From Lysobacter auxotrophicus (GTDB taxonomy: Bacteria > Pseudomonadota > Gammaproteobacteria > Xanthomonadales > Xanthomonadaceae), in NCBI RefSeq assembly GCF_027924565.1, contig NZ_AP027041.1, forward strand, positions 2,976,001-3,040,000: 64,000 nt of DNA, given 5' to 3'. The notes beneath the pieces were generated by a model. It was not told where the DNA came from. It was given only the letters and a program-made list of their open reading frames with translations, and made no database searches. A program made the translations under genes and the position numbers. Below are positions 17,251-29,170 of the stretch, one piece after another. Positions within the stretch are counted from its first letter, which is position 1. The number at the start of each line of letters is the position of its first letter.

Positions 17251-17402
17251 GCCCCGGGTGCGCTTCGCTTACCCGGGCTACAACGGCCGGGCAGCCGAGC
17301 GTTTGTAGCCCGGGTAAGGCCAAAGGCCGCACCCGGAGAATCGTCAAGCGAAACGCTATTCGTACGCCGACCCGGGTGCGCTTCGCTTACCCGGGCTACA
17401 AG
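17251..17402. repeat. three alternating GTAGCCCGGGTAAG-type repeats
   Basis: Copies at about 17251-17284, 17302-17337 and 17370-17402 alternate in orientation. They match the elements at 1061 and 6466 and form the right border of the accessory cluster between the regulator and the TMEM43-like gene. Adjacent copies can form hairpins. Confidence 0.8.
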
Positions 17403-17412
17403 AGCGCGCTGA

Positions 17413-18168
17413 TCAGCGAGCCGCCTCGCGACGCCGACGCACGCGGCGCCATACCAGGCCGACGACGACCACCACCGTCGCGCCGCCCAGCAGCCACGGC
17501 AGCAGCGCGCGATCCTGGTCGGCCGGCAGTTCCACCGCATTCGCCGTGCTCGCCGCACTGAGCGCCGCCTGCGCCGCGCTCGACGACAACCGCCAGCGCC
17601 CATCGCGCAATTCGACCTTGCCTTCCAGCGGCGGCAACTGAAGCTCGCGCCACAGGATGCGCAGGTCGCCCACGCGCGGTTCCAGCGGATTTTCCGCGCT
17701 GCCCAGCCCATCGCCCTCCGGCTGGAACGAGGCCGCCAGGTTCGCCGGCAGGCGCGAGAAGTTGGGGCGGAACACGCGCCACGTGCCCAGGGCCTGCAAC
17801 ACGCTCTGGTCAATCGGATGACCGTCGAGCGTGGCGTCCTGCGCCCACCAGCGACGGCTCTCGATCGGCAGCTTGGGCGGGTTCTGGCGGTCGGGCGCAA
17901 AGCCGCGCGAATCGATCGGCGCCGCGTTCCACACCTGCGTGTAACCGTCGCCGCTGGCGCGCCACTGGTACATCTCGACCTGGCGATCCAGGCCGAACTG
18001 GTGCGACACCACGCCGAAATCGCGATCGCGCAATCCCTTGCCGGATTGCGGAAGGCCCATCGGTTCGTCGCCCGCGTCCGCTCGCGCATCGGTCTGCCCG
18101 AATGCAGCAGCGCCGATGGCCAGCGCGCACGACAACGACAGCGCGAACGCCGCCCGCAGGAACCTCAT
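17413..18168 (-). CDS. TMEM43-family-like membrane protein
   Basis: This 251-residue protein has a signal peptide (about 1-24), an exported middle region and one C-terminal membrane helix (about 222-242) followed by an arginine-rich tail. The segment [20 protein letters not shown] resembles the repeated V-G-D-L-R motif of TMEM43-family proteins (PF07787), whose bacterial role is unknown. Its ATG overlaps the stop codon of the metallo-hydrolase gene upstream as ATGA, so the two are translationally coupled. Family assignment is moderate because it rests on one motif. The protein probably sits in the inner membrane with its bulk in the periplasm. Confidence 0.65.
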   Translation of the reverse strand: MRFLRAAFALSLSCALAIGAAAFGQTDARADAGDEPMGLPQSGKGLRDRDFGVVSHQFGLDRQVEMYQWRASGDGYTQVWNAAPIDSRGFAPDRQNPPKLPIESRRWWAQDATLDGHPIDQSVLQALGTWRVFRPNFSRLPANLAASFQPEGDGLGSAENPLEPRVGDLRILWRELQLPPLEGKVELRDGRWRLSSSAAQAALSAASTANAVELPADQDRALLPWLLGGATVVVVVGLVWRRVRRRREAAR

Positions 18169-19055
18169 GCCGCCAGCGCCCTCGCGTGCAGCGCCGGCAC
18201 TTCATGCGCGGTGCCGAACTTGCCCTTCTCGTCGCGCACGACCTGCGCGAGCGCGCACTGCGGATCGTGGGTGAAGAACAGATGCACGTTGCGGCGCAGC
18301 TTGTCGGCGAGGAACGCCTTCTTCTCGTCGATGAGCAGTTCGGCGTTGCGGTCGTAGCCCATCGTGATCGGCACGTGCACCCACGGGCGACCGGGGATGA
18401 GATCGGCGCAGAACACCACGCCGCCATGCGTTTCGCCATCCACGCGGTCCGGGCCGACGATTTCCGCCAGCATCAGGCCCGGCGTGTGGCCATCGCTGTA
18501 ATGGAAGCGCACGGTGACGCCGAGCGTCTTCGAGTAATCGCCATCGACCAGCTCCAGCCGGCCGGTGCCCTCGAGCAGCGCGGGCAATTCGGGAATGAAG
18601 CTGGCGCGATCGCGCGCATGCGGCTCCAGCGCGCGCTCGTAGTGGCGACGGCCGACGACGTAGGTCGCGTTCGGGAACAACAGCGTCGGCGACGCGCCTT
18701 CGCGCCACGGCGCAAGCAATCCGCCGGCATGGTCGAAATGCAGGTGCGACAGCACGACGACGTCGATGTCCTCGGGCTTGAAACCGGCGGCGGCGAGCGA
18801 ATCGACCAGCACGTGGCGGTCTTCGACCACGCCGTAGCGTTCGCGCAATTTGGGTTCGAAGAACGCGCCGATGCCCGTTTCGAACAGCACCGTCTTGCCG
18901 TTCAGCGGCGATGCGAGCAGCGCGCGGCAGGCCAGGTCGATGCGGTTCTCGTCATCGGGCGAGGCCCACTTCGCCCACATCGCCCGCGGCGCGTTGCCGA
19001 ACATCGCACCCCCGTCGAGCTTCTGGCTGTTGCCGAGGATGGACCAGAGTTTCAT
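18165..19055 (-). CDS. metallo-beta-lactamase-fold hydrolase
   Basis: This 296-residue protein has the MBL-fold zinc motif [10 protein letters not shown] (about residues 104-113), a following DGHTPG and ADLIPG, and a C-terminal HDP, which are the usual metal ligands. No signal peptide is seen, so it is probably cytoplasmic. The layout resembles quorum-quenching lactonases and other small-molecule hydrolases, but no substrate can be assigned. It overlaps the TMEM43-like gene by four bases. Upstream, 19056-19422 holds only repeats. Confidence 0.88.
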   Translation of the reverse strand: MKLWSILGNSQKLDGGAMFGNAPRAMWAKWASPDDENRIDLACRALLASPLNGKTVLFETGIGAFFEPKLRERYGVVEDRHVLVDSLAAAGFKPEDIDVVVLSHLHFDHAGGLLAPWREGASPTLLFPNATYVVGRRHYERALEPHARDRASFIPELPALLEGTGRLELVDGDYSKTLGVTVRFHYSDGHTPGLMLAEIVGPDRVDGETHGGVVFCADLIPGRPWVHVPITMGYDRNAELLIDEKKAFLADKLRRNVHLFFTHDPQCALAQVVRDEKGKFGTAHEVPALHARALAA

Positions 19056-19165
19056 GGCGTCACCGTTGCGTCAGACGGGTCGATTTTAGCGCTGCGGGCG
19101 GGCAAATCGAATGGCACTTTGGACGTGGTTGGCGGGTGCTGCCTCGCTGCGGCCACACTTTTGTC

Positions 19166-19428
19166 CGTCATCCCGGCGAAGGCCGGGATCCAGGCCGGGA
19201 GATCGTCAGCTAGCGATGCTTTCGCTTCCAGTCGTTCCAGCGGAAGCTGGAATCGCCTTGATCACGACAGACAAACGGAAACGCTGCGGGCCTGGATCCC
19301 GGCTTTCGCCGGGATGACGTTCCGCCAAAGGCGGGGCCGCTGTGCGCAAGCGTGGATCCCGGCTTTCGCCCGGATGACGATCCGGCAAAGCCGCGTCCGC
19401 ATTGCGGACGCGGGCCAGAACGTCACTT
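19166..19428. repeat. cluster of REP-like hairpins ending at the ggt stop codon
   Basis: Copies of the GTCATCCCGGCGAAAGCCGGGA family lie at 19166-19194, and inverted at 19291-19319 and 19351-19379. A further 9-bp GC hairpin (19392-19400 and 19404-19412) follows, and its tail GAACGTCACTTC contains the ggt stop codon (19423-19425). The same hairpin and tail recur at 22525-22565 around the stop of a lipoprotein gene. The hairpins probably also end transcription. Confidence 0.8.
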
Positions 19429-21155
19429 CACCAGGACATCCGCCTTGCCTACCGGATTGCGCGGGTCCGTACCGCCCTGCAGCGTGTTGGTGCGCTTGTC
19501 CCACGACACCGTCTGCAGGTTGCCCCAGGGCTTTTCGCCGGCGTTGACCTTGTGGCCCATCGCCTCCAGCGCCTTCACCGTTTCCGGCGACAGCGCGCCC
19601 TGCTCGGCGGTGATCACGTCGGGCATCCACTGGTGATGGATGCGCGGTTTCGCCGCGACCTGCTGCGCGTTCAAACCATCGTCGTAACCCAGGATGCCCA
19701 GCAGCACCTCGGTGATGATGCGGCTTCCGCCCGGCGCGCCGAGGACGGCGAGCTCATCCTTCGATTCGATGAAGCTCGGCGTCATCGAACTGAGCATGCG
19801 CTTGCCCGGCGCCGGCGCATTGGCTTCGAAGCCCATCACGCCGAACGCGTTCGGCGTGCCCGGACGCAGTGCGAAATCGTCCATTTCATCGTTCAGCAGC
19901 ACGCCGGTGCCGGGCGCGACCAGGCCCGATCCGTACAGCAGGTTCACCGTCTGCGTCGTCGATACGCGATTGCCGTCGGCGTCGATGATCGAGAAATGCG
20001 TGGTTTCGTCGTCTTCCAGCGGCGCCGGCTGGCCGGGCAGCAGATCGCTCGGCGTGGCCTTCGACGGATGGATGCTGGCGCGCTGTCCGGCCGCGTATTC
20101 CGGGCTGACCAGTCGCGCGAGCGGCATCTTCACGAAATCCGGATCGCCCAGATAAATCGTGCGATCGCGGAACGCGCGGCGCATCGACTCGACGATGAGG
20201 TGCGTGCGCGTGGCTTCATCGAGCGTGGCGAGGTCCCAGCCGGACAACATCTGCAGCATCTGCGCGATCGCCACGCCGCCCGAGGACGGCGGCGGCGCGG
20301 TGGTGATGCGCCAGTCGCGATACTGGAAATGCAGCGGCTCGCGTTCCTTCACGCGGTAGCCGCTGAGTTCCTCGGCGCGCCAGTGGCCGCCCTCTTCCTT
20401 CACCGCGGCGAGCAGCCTGTTCGCCACCTCGCCCTTGTAGAAACCGTCGAAGCCCTTGTCCGCGAGCAGCTGCAGCGTGTTCGCGAGATCAGGTTGCTTG
20501 AGGATCTCGCCCGCCTTCGGCGGCGTGCCGTCGGCGAGGAACACCTCGCGCGTGCCGCGATAACGCTCCATCACGGCGCGTCGGCTCGCGTAGCCGCGTT
20601 CCAGGCGCGGATAGATCTCGAAGCCTTCGCGCGCGACGCGGATCGCCGGGGCCAACGCGGTCTTCAGCGGCAGTCGGCCGTACTTCTGCGAAACGTGCAC
20701 GAGCGCGGCAGGCAGACCCGGAATGCCCGCCGACCACGGGCCGTTGGTCGCGCGATCGTTGTCGAGCTGGCCGTCCGGCGTGAGGAACGCCTGCGGGGTG
20801 GCGGATTCGGGCGAAGTCTCGCGCGCGTCGACGAAGACGTCCTTGCCGCTCTTCGCGTCGTGCAGCAGGAAGAAACCGCCGCCGCCGATGCCGGAGCTGA
20901 TCGGCTCGACCACCGACAGCATCGCCGACACCGCGACCGCCGCGTCGAACGCGTTGCCGCCCTCGCGGATCATCTGCATGCCGGCGTCGGTGGCGAGCGC
21001 GTGCGCGCTGGCGATGGCGGCGCCAGGCGGGTGCGCTGCCGTTTTCGCAGCCGCGGCGGTTTTTGGAGCGGCCTCGAGCGGAGACGTCGTCGCGAGGAAC
21101 AACAGGCTTGCGGTCAGGAAACTTTGGCTGGCCAGCACGCGCAACGTCTTTCGCA

Positions 21156-21156
<1 letters not shown>
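19423..21156 (-). CDS. ggt: gamma-glutamyltranspeptidase
   Basis: This 577-residue proenzyme has a signal peptide (about 1-29) and cleaves itself to give a large and a small subunit. The catalytic threonine is in DETTHFSIIDADGN (T385). Pockets for the glutamyl group (RETSPESATP and a later SSMTPSF) are present, and the length matches the family. It removes gamma-glutamyl groups from glutathione and gamma-glutamyl peptides in the periplasm. The ATG at 21156 shares a base with the stop of the upstream ferredoxin gene. It lies about 2 kb from the D-glutamate cluster but is separated by repeats and two other genes. A link to gamma-D-Glu peptides is possible but unproven. Confidence 0.95.
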
Positions 21157-21422
<266 letters not shown>

Positions 21423-21444
21423 TCACGCCCGGCACGCCCGCCGG

Positions 21445-22215
21445 TCACGGGGGCCCGATGCCCAGCCCGGCGACGGCCTTCAGGTTGCCGAACACTTCGA
21501 TCTGCCCCACGTGCACCGAGCGCACCCACGGGCAGCCCCAGACGCCGCCGCCGTACGCGCGGACCAGATCGCAGAAATAGAAGTCCTCGCCGATGACGAC
21601 GCCGTTCTCGCTGACGTGCCGGAAGAAGTGGTACATGCGCCCACCCTGGATCGCCGGCTCCTCCGAGCACGAGATCTGACCGGAATCCACCAGCCGCATC
21701 AGGCACGCGCGGCTGATCATCATCAGGCCCGTGCCGGCGCGGTCGACGCGGACCGGCTCGTCGGCGGTCCAGTCCACGTCCTGCGGCTGGAACATGCCGC
21801 TGAAATCGCCGCCGACGTGGTGCAGCAGGGCCGGATCGACGTCGGGCCGGTTGAGCACGGCCTGCCTCACCTGCCCCATGTCGATGCGCTTGCGCGGATA
21901 CAGGGCGGCGACCACGTCGCGATCGCCGTAATCGAACATGCGCACCAGGTCGTCGGCGACGGCGCCCATGTCGTCGTCCCAGAACAGCATGTGCGACGCG
22001 CTGGAGTTGAACAGGAACCAGTTGGCCAGCGCGTTGCGCGCGGCCTCGATGGCGCTGATGCCCTGCGCGACGCGCAGCTCGAAGTCGATGCCGCGACGCA
22101 GGCAGTGGTTCTGCACGTCGACGATGCCTAGGACGTAGGGCTTGCAGAACGAACCCCTCAGGGAAGGCGTGGCGACAAAGAGGGAGAAGCGGTTCTGGCC
22201 TGCGTGGGACGGCAT
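21445..22215 (-). CDS. glycosyltransferase-like protein, GT-A fold
   Basis: This 256-residue protein is soluble and has a DDD motif (FWDDDMGAVADDLVRMF, about residues 78-95) like the DxD metal site of GT-A glycosyltransferases. A second conserved part, GLMMISRACLMRL followed by GEDFYFCDLVRAYGGGVW, resembles the acceptor end of family 2-like enzymes. It starts MPSHAGQNRFSLFVATPSLRG without a signal peptide. No sugar genes flank it; it is preceded by a 240-base repeat block and followed by the ferredoxin. The family call is moderate and no donor or acceptor can be given. Confidence 0.6.
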   Translation of the reverse strand: MPSHAGQNRFSLFVATPSLRGSFCKPYVLGIVDVQNHCLRRGIDFELRVAQGISAIEAARNALANWFLFNSSASHMLFWDDDMGAVADDLVRMFDYGDRDVVAALYPRKRIDMGQVRQAVLNRPDVDPALLHHVGGDFSGMFQPQDVDWTADEPVRVDRAGTGLMMISRACLMRLVDSGQISCSEEPAIQGGRMYHFFRHVSENGVVIGEDFYFCDLVRAYGGGVWGCPWVRSVHVGQIEVFGNLKAVAGLGIGPP

Positions 22216-22320
22216 CGGACTGGCACCTTCGAACGTCGCACCGATGCGACGTCCGGAATTGTGCCGGGTGGGCGCGATTCGTCCGCGGTGGATTTTTCGC
22301 TCCTGGGTGGCTGGTGGGAA

Positions 22321-22565
22321 AGGCGTGGCCGCTGCGCGGCCGCATGAAGTTCAAAAAGCACGGGCCCGCTTTCGCGGGCCCGCCTGGATCCCGGCTTTCG
22401 CCGGGATGACGATTCCACAAAGGCGACGCCGCTACGCGGCGGCATGACGTCCCAAAAAGCACGGGCCCGCTTTCGCGGGCCCGCCTGGATCCCGGCTTTC
22501 GCCGGGATGACGTTCCGGCAAAGCCGCGTCCGCGAAGCGGACGCGGGCCGGAACGTCACTTCGCT
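22321..22565. repeat. tandem 101-bp hairpin unit plus terminal hairpin
   Basis: A 59-bp block is identical at 22353-22411 and 22454-22512, and the bases to its left are also similar, giving a unit of 101 bp repeated nearly twice. Each unit holds three hairpins: a CGCGGC stem, a GGGCCCGC-TTTC-GCGGGCCC stem, and the CCCGGC-TTTCG-CCGGG REP-like stem. The block ends with a 9-bp hairpin at 22525-22545 whose tail contains the stop codon of the lipoprotein gene. No gene lies between 22216 and 22555. Confidence 0.85.
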
Positions 22566-23047
22566 TCGACGAACTCGAACTTTGCGCCCGACGGTTCGAC
22601 GGCAGCCTTGACGCGGTCGGCGTCGGCCTGGGCGCCGATGAACATCACGCGCACGCCCTTCATCGTGCCCGGCTGGGCCTGGGCGAACGAGGCGATGGCG
22701 AGGTCGGCCGACTTGGCCGAGTTCTGCGAGCCGAACGCCAGCAGCGTGCCTTCCACGCCGCCGCGGGCGACGTCACCCTGCGCCTTCTCCAGCTGGCGGT
22801 CGTACTCGCCCTGGAAGTCGGCGCCGGCCGGATCCGGCAGCGTGTACAGGTAGACGTTGGTCGCGCCTTCGATCTTCTGCGTGACCACCTTCGTCAGGTA
22901 CGTGTCCCACGCCGCGCTGTCGTTGGTGGTCGGCGCGGCCAGCGGGGCCTCGGCGACGGCGGCGGTCTTCTCTTCCTGCTTGTTGCAGGCGGCCAGCAGC
23001 GGCATCGACAGGCAGGCGATCAACAGCAAACGGGTGGTGGTCTTCAT
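22556..23047 (-). CDS. small lipoprotein of unknown function
   Basis: This 163-residue protein has a clear lipoprotein signal: MKTTTRLLLIACLSMPLLAAC with the lipobox cysteine near residue 21. The mature part is acidic and Ala-rich and contains VVTQKIEGATNVYLYTLPDP and a C-terminal KGVRVMFIGAQADADRVKAAV segment. I do not recognise a named family. It is probably a membrane-anchored periplasmic protein. Its stop codon lies in a hairpin repeat shared with ggt. An ATG at 23047 is clear; earlier in-frame starts would precede the signal. Confidence 0.85.
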   Translation of the reverse strand: MKTTTRLLLIACLSMPLLAACNKQEEKTAAVAEAPLAAPTTNDSAAWDTYLTKVVTQKIEGATNVYLYTLPDPAGADFQGEYDRQLEKAQGDVARGGVEGTLLAFGSQNSAKSADLAIASFAQAQPGTMKGVRVMFIGAQADADRVKAAVEPSGAKFEFVEAK

Positions 23048-23111
23048 CGGGTTCCCCTCGGTTTGTTCCGGGTGTTGGTGGTGATGAGGCATCTGGTCCG
23101 GCGGCGCCGGA

Positions 23112-24312
<1,201 letters not shown>

Positions 24313-24376
24313 CGGGGGCTCGCTGAGGCCGGTGCTAGCATGTGCGCATTCTCGCGCATTCCCCCACGCCGCCTCG

Positions 24377-25639
<1,263 letters not shown>

Positions 25640-25656
25640 GGCCGCGCCGGCACCGC

Positions 25657-26922
25657 ATGGCCGCGCCGGAGCCTGAAACCCCACCGCCCCGCCGGCGCCG
25701 CATCGGGCTGCTGGCGCTGTTGATCGCACTGGCCGTGCTCGCGTTCGCCCTGCATTGGGTGTCGCGGCCCGAACGCGTCGCGCGGTTGATCCTCGCGCAG
25801 GTCGGCAGCGCGCTCCGGCTGGAAATCACCTCGAGCGGCGCGAGCGAATACCGTCTGCGTGGCACGCCCATGCTCACCATCCGCGACGTCGTCGCGCGCA
25901 AGCCGGGCGATGCGACGCCGCTGTTGCGCGCCGATCGCATCCGCCTCGAACTGCCGTGGTCGACGATCCGCGCACGCGGTGCGGACCTCACCGTGCGCCG
26001 CATCGAACTGGATGCGCCGCAACTCGACCTGCCCGCGCTCCAGCGCTGGATGGCAACGCGCCCGCCTTCGAAGCAGGCGCGCCTGCCGACGCTCACCGAC
26101 GGCCTGCGCATCGTCCGCGGCCGCGTGGCGGGCGACGGCTGGCACGTGGAAGCGATCGAGGCCGACATTCCCTCGTTCCATCCCGACCGCATGGTGCGCG
26201 CACGACTGCTCGCGCGTTTCACGACGGGCGAATTGCGCGTGCCGTTCGATGTCCGCGCCGCGATGACGCGTCCCGCGGCGGGCGCTGGACTGGGCGTCGT
26301 CGGAAACGTCACCGTGCTCTCGCCGCCATGGACGATGCCGATGCGGGCGCGGCTTTCCGGCCGCCTGCACAACGGCGCGGACGGCATCGGACTGGACGCG
26401 ATGCGCCTGGGCGCCGACGCGACGTATCGCAATGGCGACACCGATCTTGCGTTCACGTACGGCATCGCCGGACCGCTGCGGGTGTTCGACGGCACGCTGC
26501 GCGTCGCACCGCTCGGCGCGGTGGTGTACGGCTCCGGCGCGGTACCGAACCTCCAGGGCACGGGTGCGCTGGCGTTCGGCGATTCGCTGTCGTTGCAGCT
26601 CGACGGCACGTTGTCGTCGTGGCCGCGCGCCTGGCCGGCACTACCTTCCCCGCTCGGCGAATCCACCTCGCCCCTGCCCTTCGCGCTCGACTATCGCGGC
26701 CGCGCCGATCTGTCGGCGACCACGGCGTTGCGCCTGCGCCGCGACACGACGCGTTTCGACGGATCGTTCAAGCTCCCGTCGATCCTGCGCTGGCTCGACG
26801 CGTTCGACAGCGCCTCGCCGCTGCCACCGTTGAATGGTCGACTGAGCAGCCCGAAACTCGACATCGCCGGCGCGACGCTGGAAGGCGTGGAAGTCGAATT
26901 CGGCGAAGACCAGGCCCCATGA
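25657..26922 (+). CDS. AsmA-like membrane-tethered periplasmic protein
   Basis: This 421-residue protein has an arginine-rich cytoplasmic start, one membrane helix (about residues 16-36) and a long beta-rich periplasmic part. Patterns such as LRLEITSSG, RRIELDAPQLDLPALQRW and LDIAGATLEGVEVEF resemble AsmA/YhdP proteins, which form rod-like structures that move phospholipids or otherwise affect the outer membrane. It is shorter than most named members, so the assignment is moderate. It sits between ftsY and mutY, and its stop overlaps the mutY start as ATGA. This implies coupled translation. Confidence 0.7.
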   Translation: MAAPEPETPPPRRRRIGLLALLIALAVLAFALHWVSRPERVARLILAQVGSALRLEITSSGASEYRLRGTPMLTIRDVVARKPGDATPLLRADRIRLELPWSTIRARGADLTVRRIELDAPQLDLPALQRWMATRPPSKQARLPTLTDGLRIVRGRVAGDGWHVEAIEADIPSFHPDRMVRARLLARFTTGELRVPFDVRAAMTRPAAGAGLGVVGNVTVLSPPWTMPMRARLSGRLHNGADGIGLDAMRLGADATYRNGDTDLAFTYGIAGPLRVFDGTLRVAPLGAVVYGSGAVPNLQGTGALAFGDSLSLQLDGTLSSWPRAWPALPSPLGESTSPLPFALDYRGRADLSATTALRLRRDTTRFDGSFKLPSILRWLDAFDSASPLPPLNGRLSSPKLDIAGATLEGVEVEFGEDQAP

Positions 26923-27989
26923 CCGCACGCGTTCCGCCCGATTTTTCCGCCCGCCTCCTCGCCTGGTTCGACGTAAGCGGTCGCCACGATCTGCCATGGC
27001 AGCATCCACGCACGCCGTATCGCGTGTGGCTGTCGGAAATCATGCTGCAGCAGACGCAGGTGAAAACCGCCGCGCCATATTTCCAGCGCTTCGTCGATGC
27101 ATTGCCGACGTTGCGCGACCTCGCCGCTGCGCCGCTCGACGACGTGCTCGCGCTGTGGTCGGGATTGGGCTACTACGCCCGCGCACGCAACCTGCACGCT
27201 GCGGCGAAACAATGCGTCGAACGGCATGGCGGCGAGTTGCCGCGCGATCTGGAGGCGCTCACCGCGTTGCCTGGCGTTGGGCGCAGCACGGCCGCGGCGA
27301 TCGCATCGCAGGCGTGGAACGACCGGCACGCGATCCTCGACGGCAATGTCAAGCGCGTGATGACGCGGTATCACGGCGTCGAAGGCTATCCCGGCCTTCC
27401 CGCCGTCGAACGGAAACTGTGGGCGCTGGTCGACGAGCACGTCGCGAGTTCTCAGCTGCCCGAGCACCGGTTGGCCGACTACACGCAGGCGCAGATGGAC
27501 CTCGGCGCGACGCTGTGCACGCGCAGCGACCCGGCGTGCGTGTTGTGCCCGCTGCAGGACGACTGCGTCGCGCGTCGCGAAGGCCGCATCGCCGAACTGC
27601 CGACGCCCAAACCCGGCAAGACACCACCGCAGAAGTACGCGCACGTGTTGTGGGCCGAAGACGCACAGGGCCGCATCCTGATGCTGCGCCGTCCGCCTAC
27701 CGGCATTTGGGCATCGCTATGGACACTGCCACAAGCGGACGACGCGGAAGCCGCGCGCGGCTGGTTCGACGAACACCTGTCCGGCGACTACGCCGGCGCG
27801 CTGGCGCTGCCGCCGATCGACCACGCCTTCAGCCACTACAAGCTGCAACTGCAACCGTTGCGCGTGCGTGCCGAGGCGCGCGGAAAGATCGGCGACAATG
27901 ACGACCTGCGCTGGGTCGCGCGCGAGGAACTGGCATCGCTCGGCATTCCCGCGCCCATCCGCAAACTGCTCACGAACCAAGGCGCCTGA
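26919..27989 (+). CDS. mutY: A/G-specific adenine DNA glycosylase
   Basis: MutY removes adenine mispaired with 8-oxoguanine or G. The 356-residue protein has the helix-hairpin-helix ([12 protein letters not shown], about 117-128), the catalytic aspartate region ILDGNVKRV (D141), the glutamate in [10 protein letters not shown] (E40) and the 4Fe-4S cysteines C200, C207, C210 and C216. A C-terminal NUDIX-like domain (about 240-345) recognises 8-oxoG. The ATG overlaps the stop codon of the AsmA-like gene. yggX follows after one base, the same order as in many gammaproteobacteria. Confidence 0.97.
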   Translation: MTARVPPDFSARLLAWFDVSGRHDLPWQHPRTPYRVWLSEIMLQQTQVKTAAPYFQRFVDALPTLRDLAAAPLDDVLALWSGLGYYARARNLHAAAKQCVERHGGELPRDLEALTALPGVGRSTAAAIASQAWNDRHAILDGNVKRVMTRYHGVEGYPGLPAVERKLWALVDEHVASSQLPEHRLADYTQAQMDLGATLCTRSDPACVLCPLQDDCVARREGRIAELPTPKPGKTPPQKYAHVLWAEDAQGRILMLRRPPTGIWASLWTLPQADDAEAARGWFDEHLSGDYAGALALPPIDHAFSHYKLQLQPLRVRAEARGKIGDNDDLRWVAREELASLGIPAPIRKLLTNQGA

Positions 27990-27990
27990 C

Positions 27991-28266
27991 ATGCCCCGCA
28001 CCGTCTACTGCGAATACGAGAAGCGCGAAACCGAAGGCCTGGACTTCGTCCCCTGGCCCGGCGATCTGGGCAAGCGCGTTTTCGCCCACATCGGCAAGGC
28101 CGCGTGGGCGGCATGGCTCGCGCACCAGACGATGCTGATCAACGAGAACCGCCTGTCGCCGATGAACCCGCAACATCGCGCCTTCCTCGAAGGCGAGATG
28201 GAGAAGTTCCTCTTCGGCCGCGACGCCGCCAAGCCCGCAGGCTATGTACCGGAAGGCAACGGCTAG
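27991..28266 (+). CDS. yggX: YggX-family oxidative damage protection protein
   Basis: This 91-residue protein matches the YggX family, which protects iron-sulfur clusters and may traffic iron. It begins [19 protein letters not shown], with the conserved cysteine at position 7, and keeps [25 protein letters not shown]. The ATG at 27991 is one base after the mutY stop, so the pair is co-transcribed; MutY is an Fe-S enzyme, which makes the pairing sensible. Its TAG stop (28264-28266) overlaps the stop of the convergent gene in a CTAG. Confidence 0.96.
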   Translation: MPRTVYCEYEKRETEGLDFVPWPGDLGKRVFAHIGKAAWAAWLAHQTMLINENRLSPMNPQHRAFLEGEMEKFLFGRDAAKPAGYVPEGNG

Positions 28267-28706
28267 GACGTCTGCTCGCGCTCGGCCGTCTGCGCCTGGC
28301 GCTTTTCCTGTTCGGCGGCCTTCAGCGCCTTGACGTCGATCGGGCGCATTTCCTTGATCCAGCATGGGATCTGGTTGGGCCCGCGGCCCAGCACGATGAC
28401 CTTGTCGAAATTGGAATACACGCGTCCGGACTGGTTGGTCACGGTGATCGCGTTGGCGAAATCCAGGTCCTGGCACGTGCCCTTGAGTTCGATCAGGTAC
28501 GCGGTGTTCGGCTTGGTCCACACGGCAAGCGCGGAATCGCCCAGCGGCGTCCAGCCATCGAGCCGGCCGAAGTACTGGAAGTTCTGGACCGGTTGCCCCG
28601 CATTGGCGCGATAGAGCGCGAGGCGGTCGGCATCGCTGATGCGCGCATCGGCCGCGCACGCGGTAAAGGCCAGGGTGGAAAGAACGGCGAAAACCAGCGC
28701 TTTCAT
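28263..28706 (-). CDS. DUF6491-like exported protein
   Basis: This 147-residue protein has a signal peptide ([21 protein letters not shown]) that may be cut by signal peptidase I or, at the TAC, by signal peptidase II. The mature part contains two cysteines (TCQDLDF and [16 protein letters not shown]), likely a disulfide, and a basic-acidic C-terminal tail. It resembles the DUF6491 family common in Xanthomonadaceae; no function is known. The ATG at 28706 was chosen because it begins the signal sequence. It converges on yggX, with stop codons overlapping. Confidence 0.75.
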   Translation of the reverse strand: MKALVFAVLSTLAFTACAADARISDADRLALYRANAGQPVQNFQYFGRLDGWTPLGDSALAVWTKPNTAYLIELKGTCQDLDFANAITVTNQSGRVYSNFDKVIVLGRGPNQIPCWIKEMRPIDVKALKAAEQEKRQAQTAEREQTS

Positions 28707-28878
28707 GGGGTTTCCTTGCAGCCGTTGCGGCTGCGGCGTGGACCGTCGCCTCATCATGCACCCGCCCGCCGCGTCCGCCAGATCCCCTGCCCCGACCCGT
28801 TCAGCACACATCCGGCTTGCGCAGTCTCGCGGCCATCCGTATCATTCCGCTTCTCGCACGGCCAGCCCGTTGCGGAAT

Positions 28879-28954
28879 GGCCGGGTAGCTCAGTTGGTAG
28901 AGCAGGGGATTGAAAATCCCCGTGTCGGGGGTTCGATTCCCTCCCCGGCCACCA
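28879..28954 (+). tRNA. tRNA-Phe (GAA)
   Basis: The 76-nt sequence folds into a cloverleaf: acceptor stem GGCCGGG/CCCGGCC, a D arm with AGCTCAGTTGGTAGAGC, an anticodon loop with GAA in the stem GGGGA/TCCCC, the T arm GGGGGTTCGATTCCC(T) and an encoded CCA end. It stands at the left border of a variable region, as tRNA genes used for element integration often do. Confidence 0.96.
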
Positions 28955-28966
28955 TTCAAAATCTCA

Positions 28967-29007
28967 AGCCCAGTTAGGCCCTCAGGCCCTACTGGGCTTT
29001 TTGTTTT
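28967..29007 (+). terminator. intrinsic terminator after tRNA-Phe
   Basis: AGCCCAGT (28967-28974) pairs with ACTGGGCT (28991-28998), with extra pairing inside the loop, and is followed by TTTTGTTTT. It fits an intrinsic terminator for the tRNA. Confidence 0.8.
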
Positions 29008-29170
29008 GGGCCATCGGCCAAGCCCGGGGGAGCACCGGGGGAGCGCGAGGAGCGTCAGTGACTTTCGTACAGCGCGCTGGATCGGAATGCAGACGCCATA
29101 CGGTCCATGCGCCACTCGCCATCAGCGCGACTGCAATGGCGAACAGGCCGATTGGCACCCACGCGAACAT
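28982..29170 (-). CDS. possible small single-helix membrane protein
   Basis: The 62-residue reading frame starts MFAWVPIGLF and has one membrane helix (about residues 4-24) followed by a basic, Pro-rich tail. It runs opposite to the tRNA and ends inside the terminator of tRNA-Phe. No Shine-Dalgarno sequence is convincing. Its start lies almost exactly where homology to the truncated SRAP gene begins, so it could be part of an element that broke that gene, or it may not be a gene at all. Confidence 0.3.
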   Translation of the reverse strand: MFAWVPIGLFAIAVALMASGAWTVWRLHSDPARCTKVTDAPRAPPVLPRAWPMAQNKKPSRA

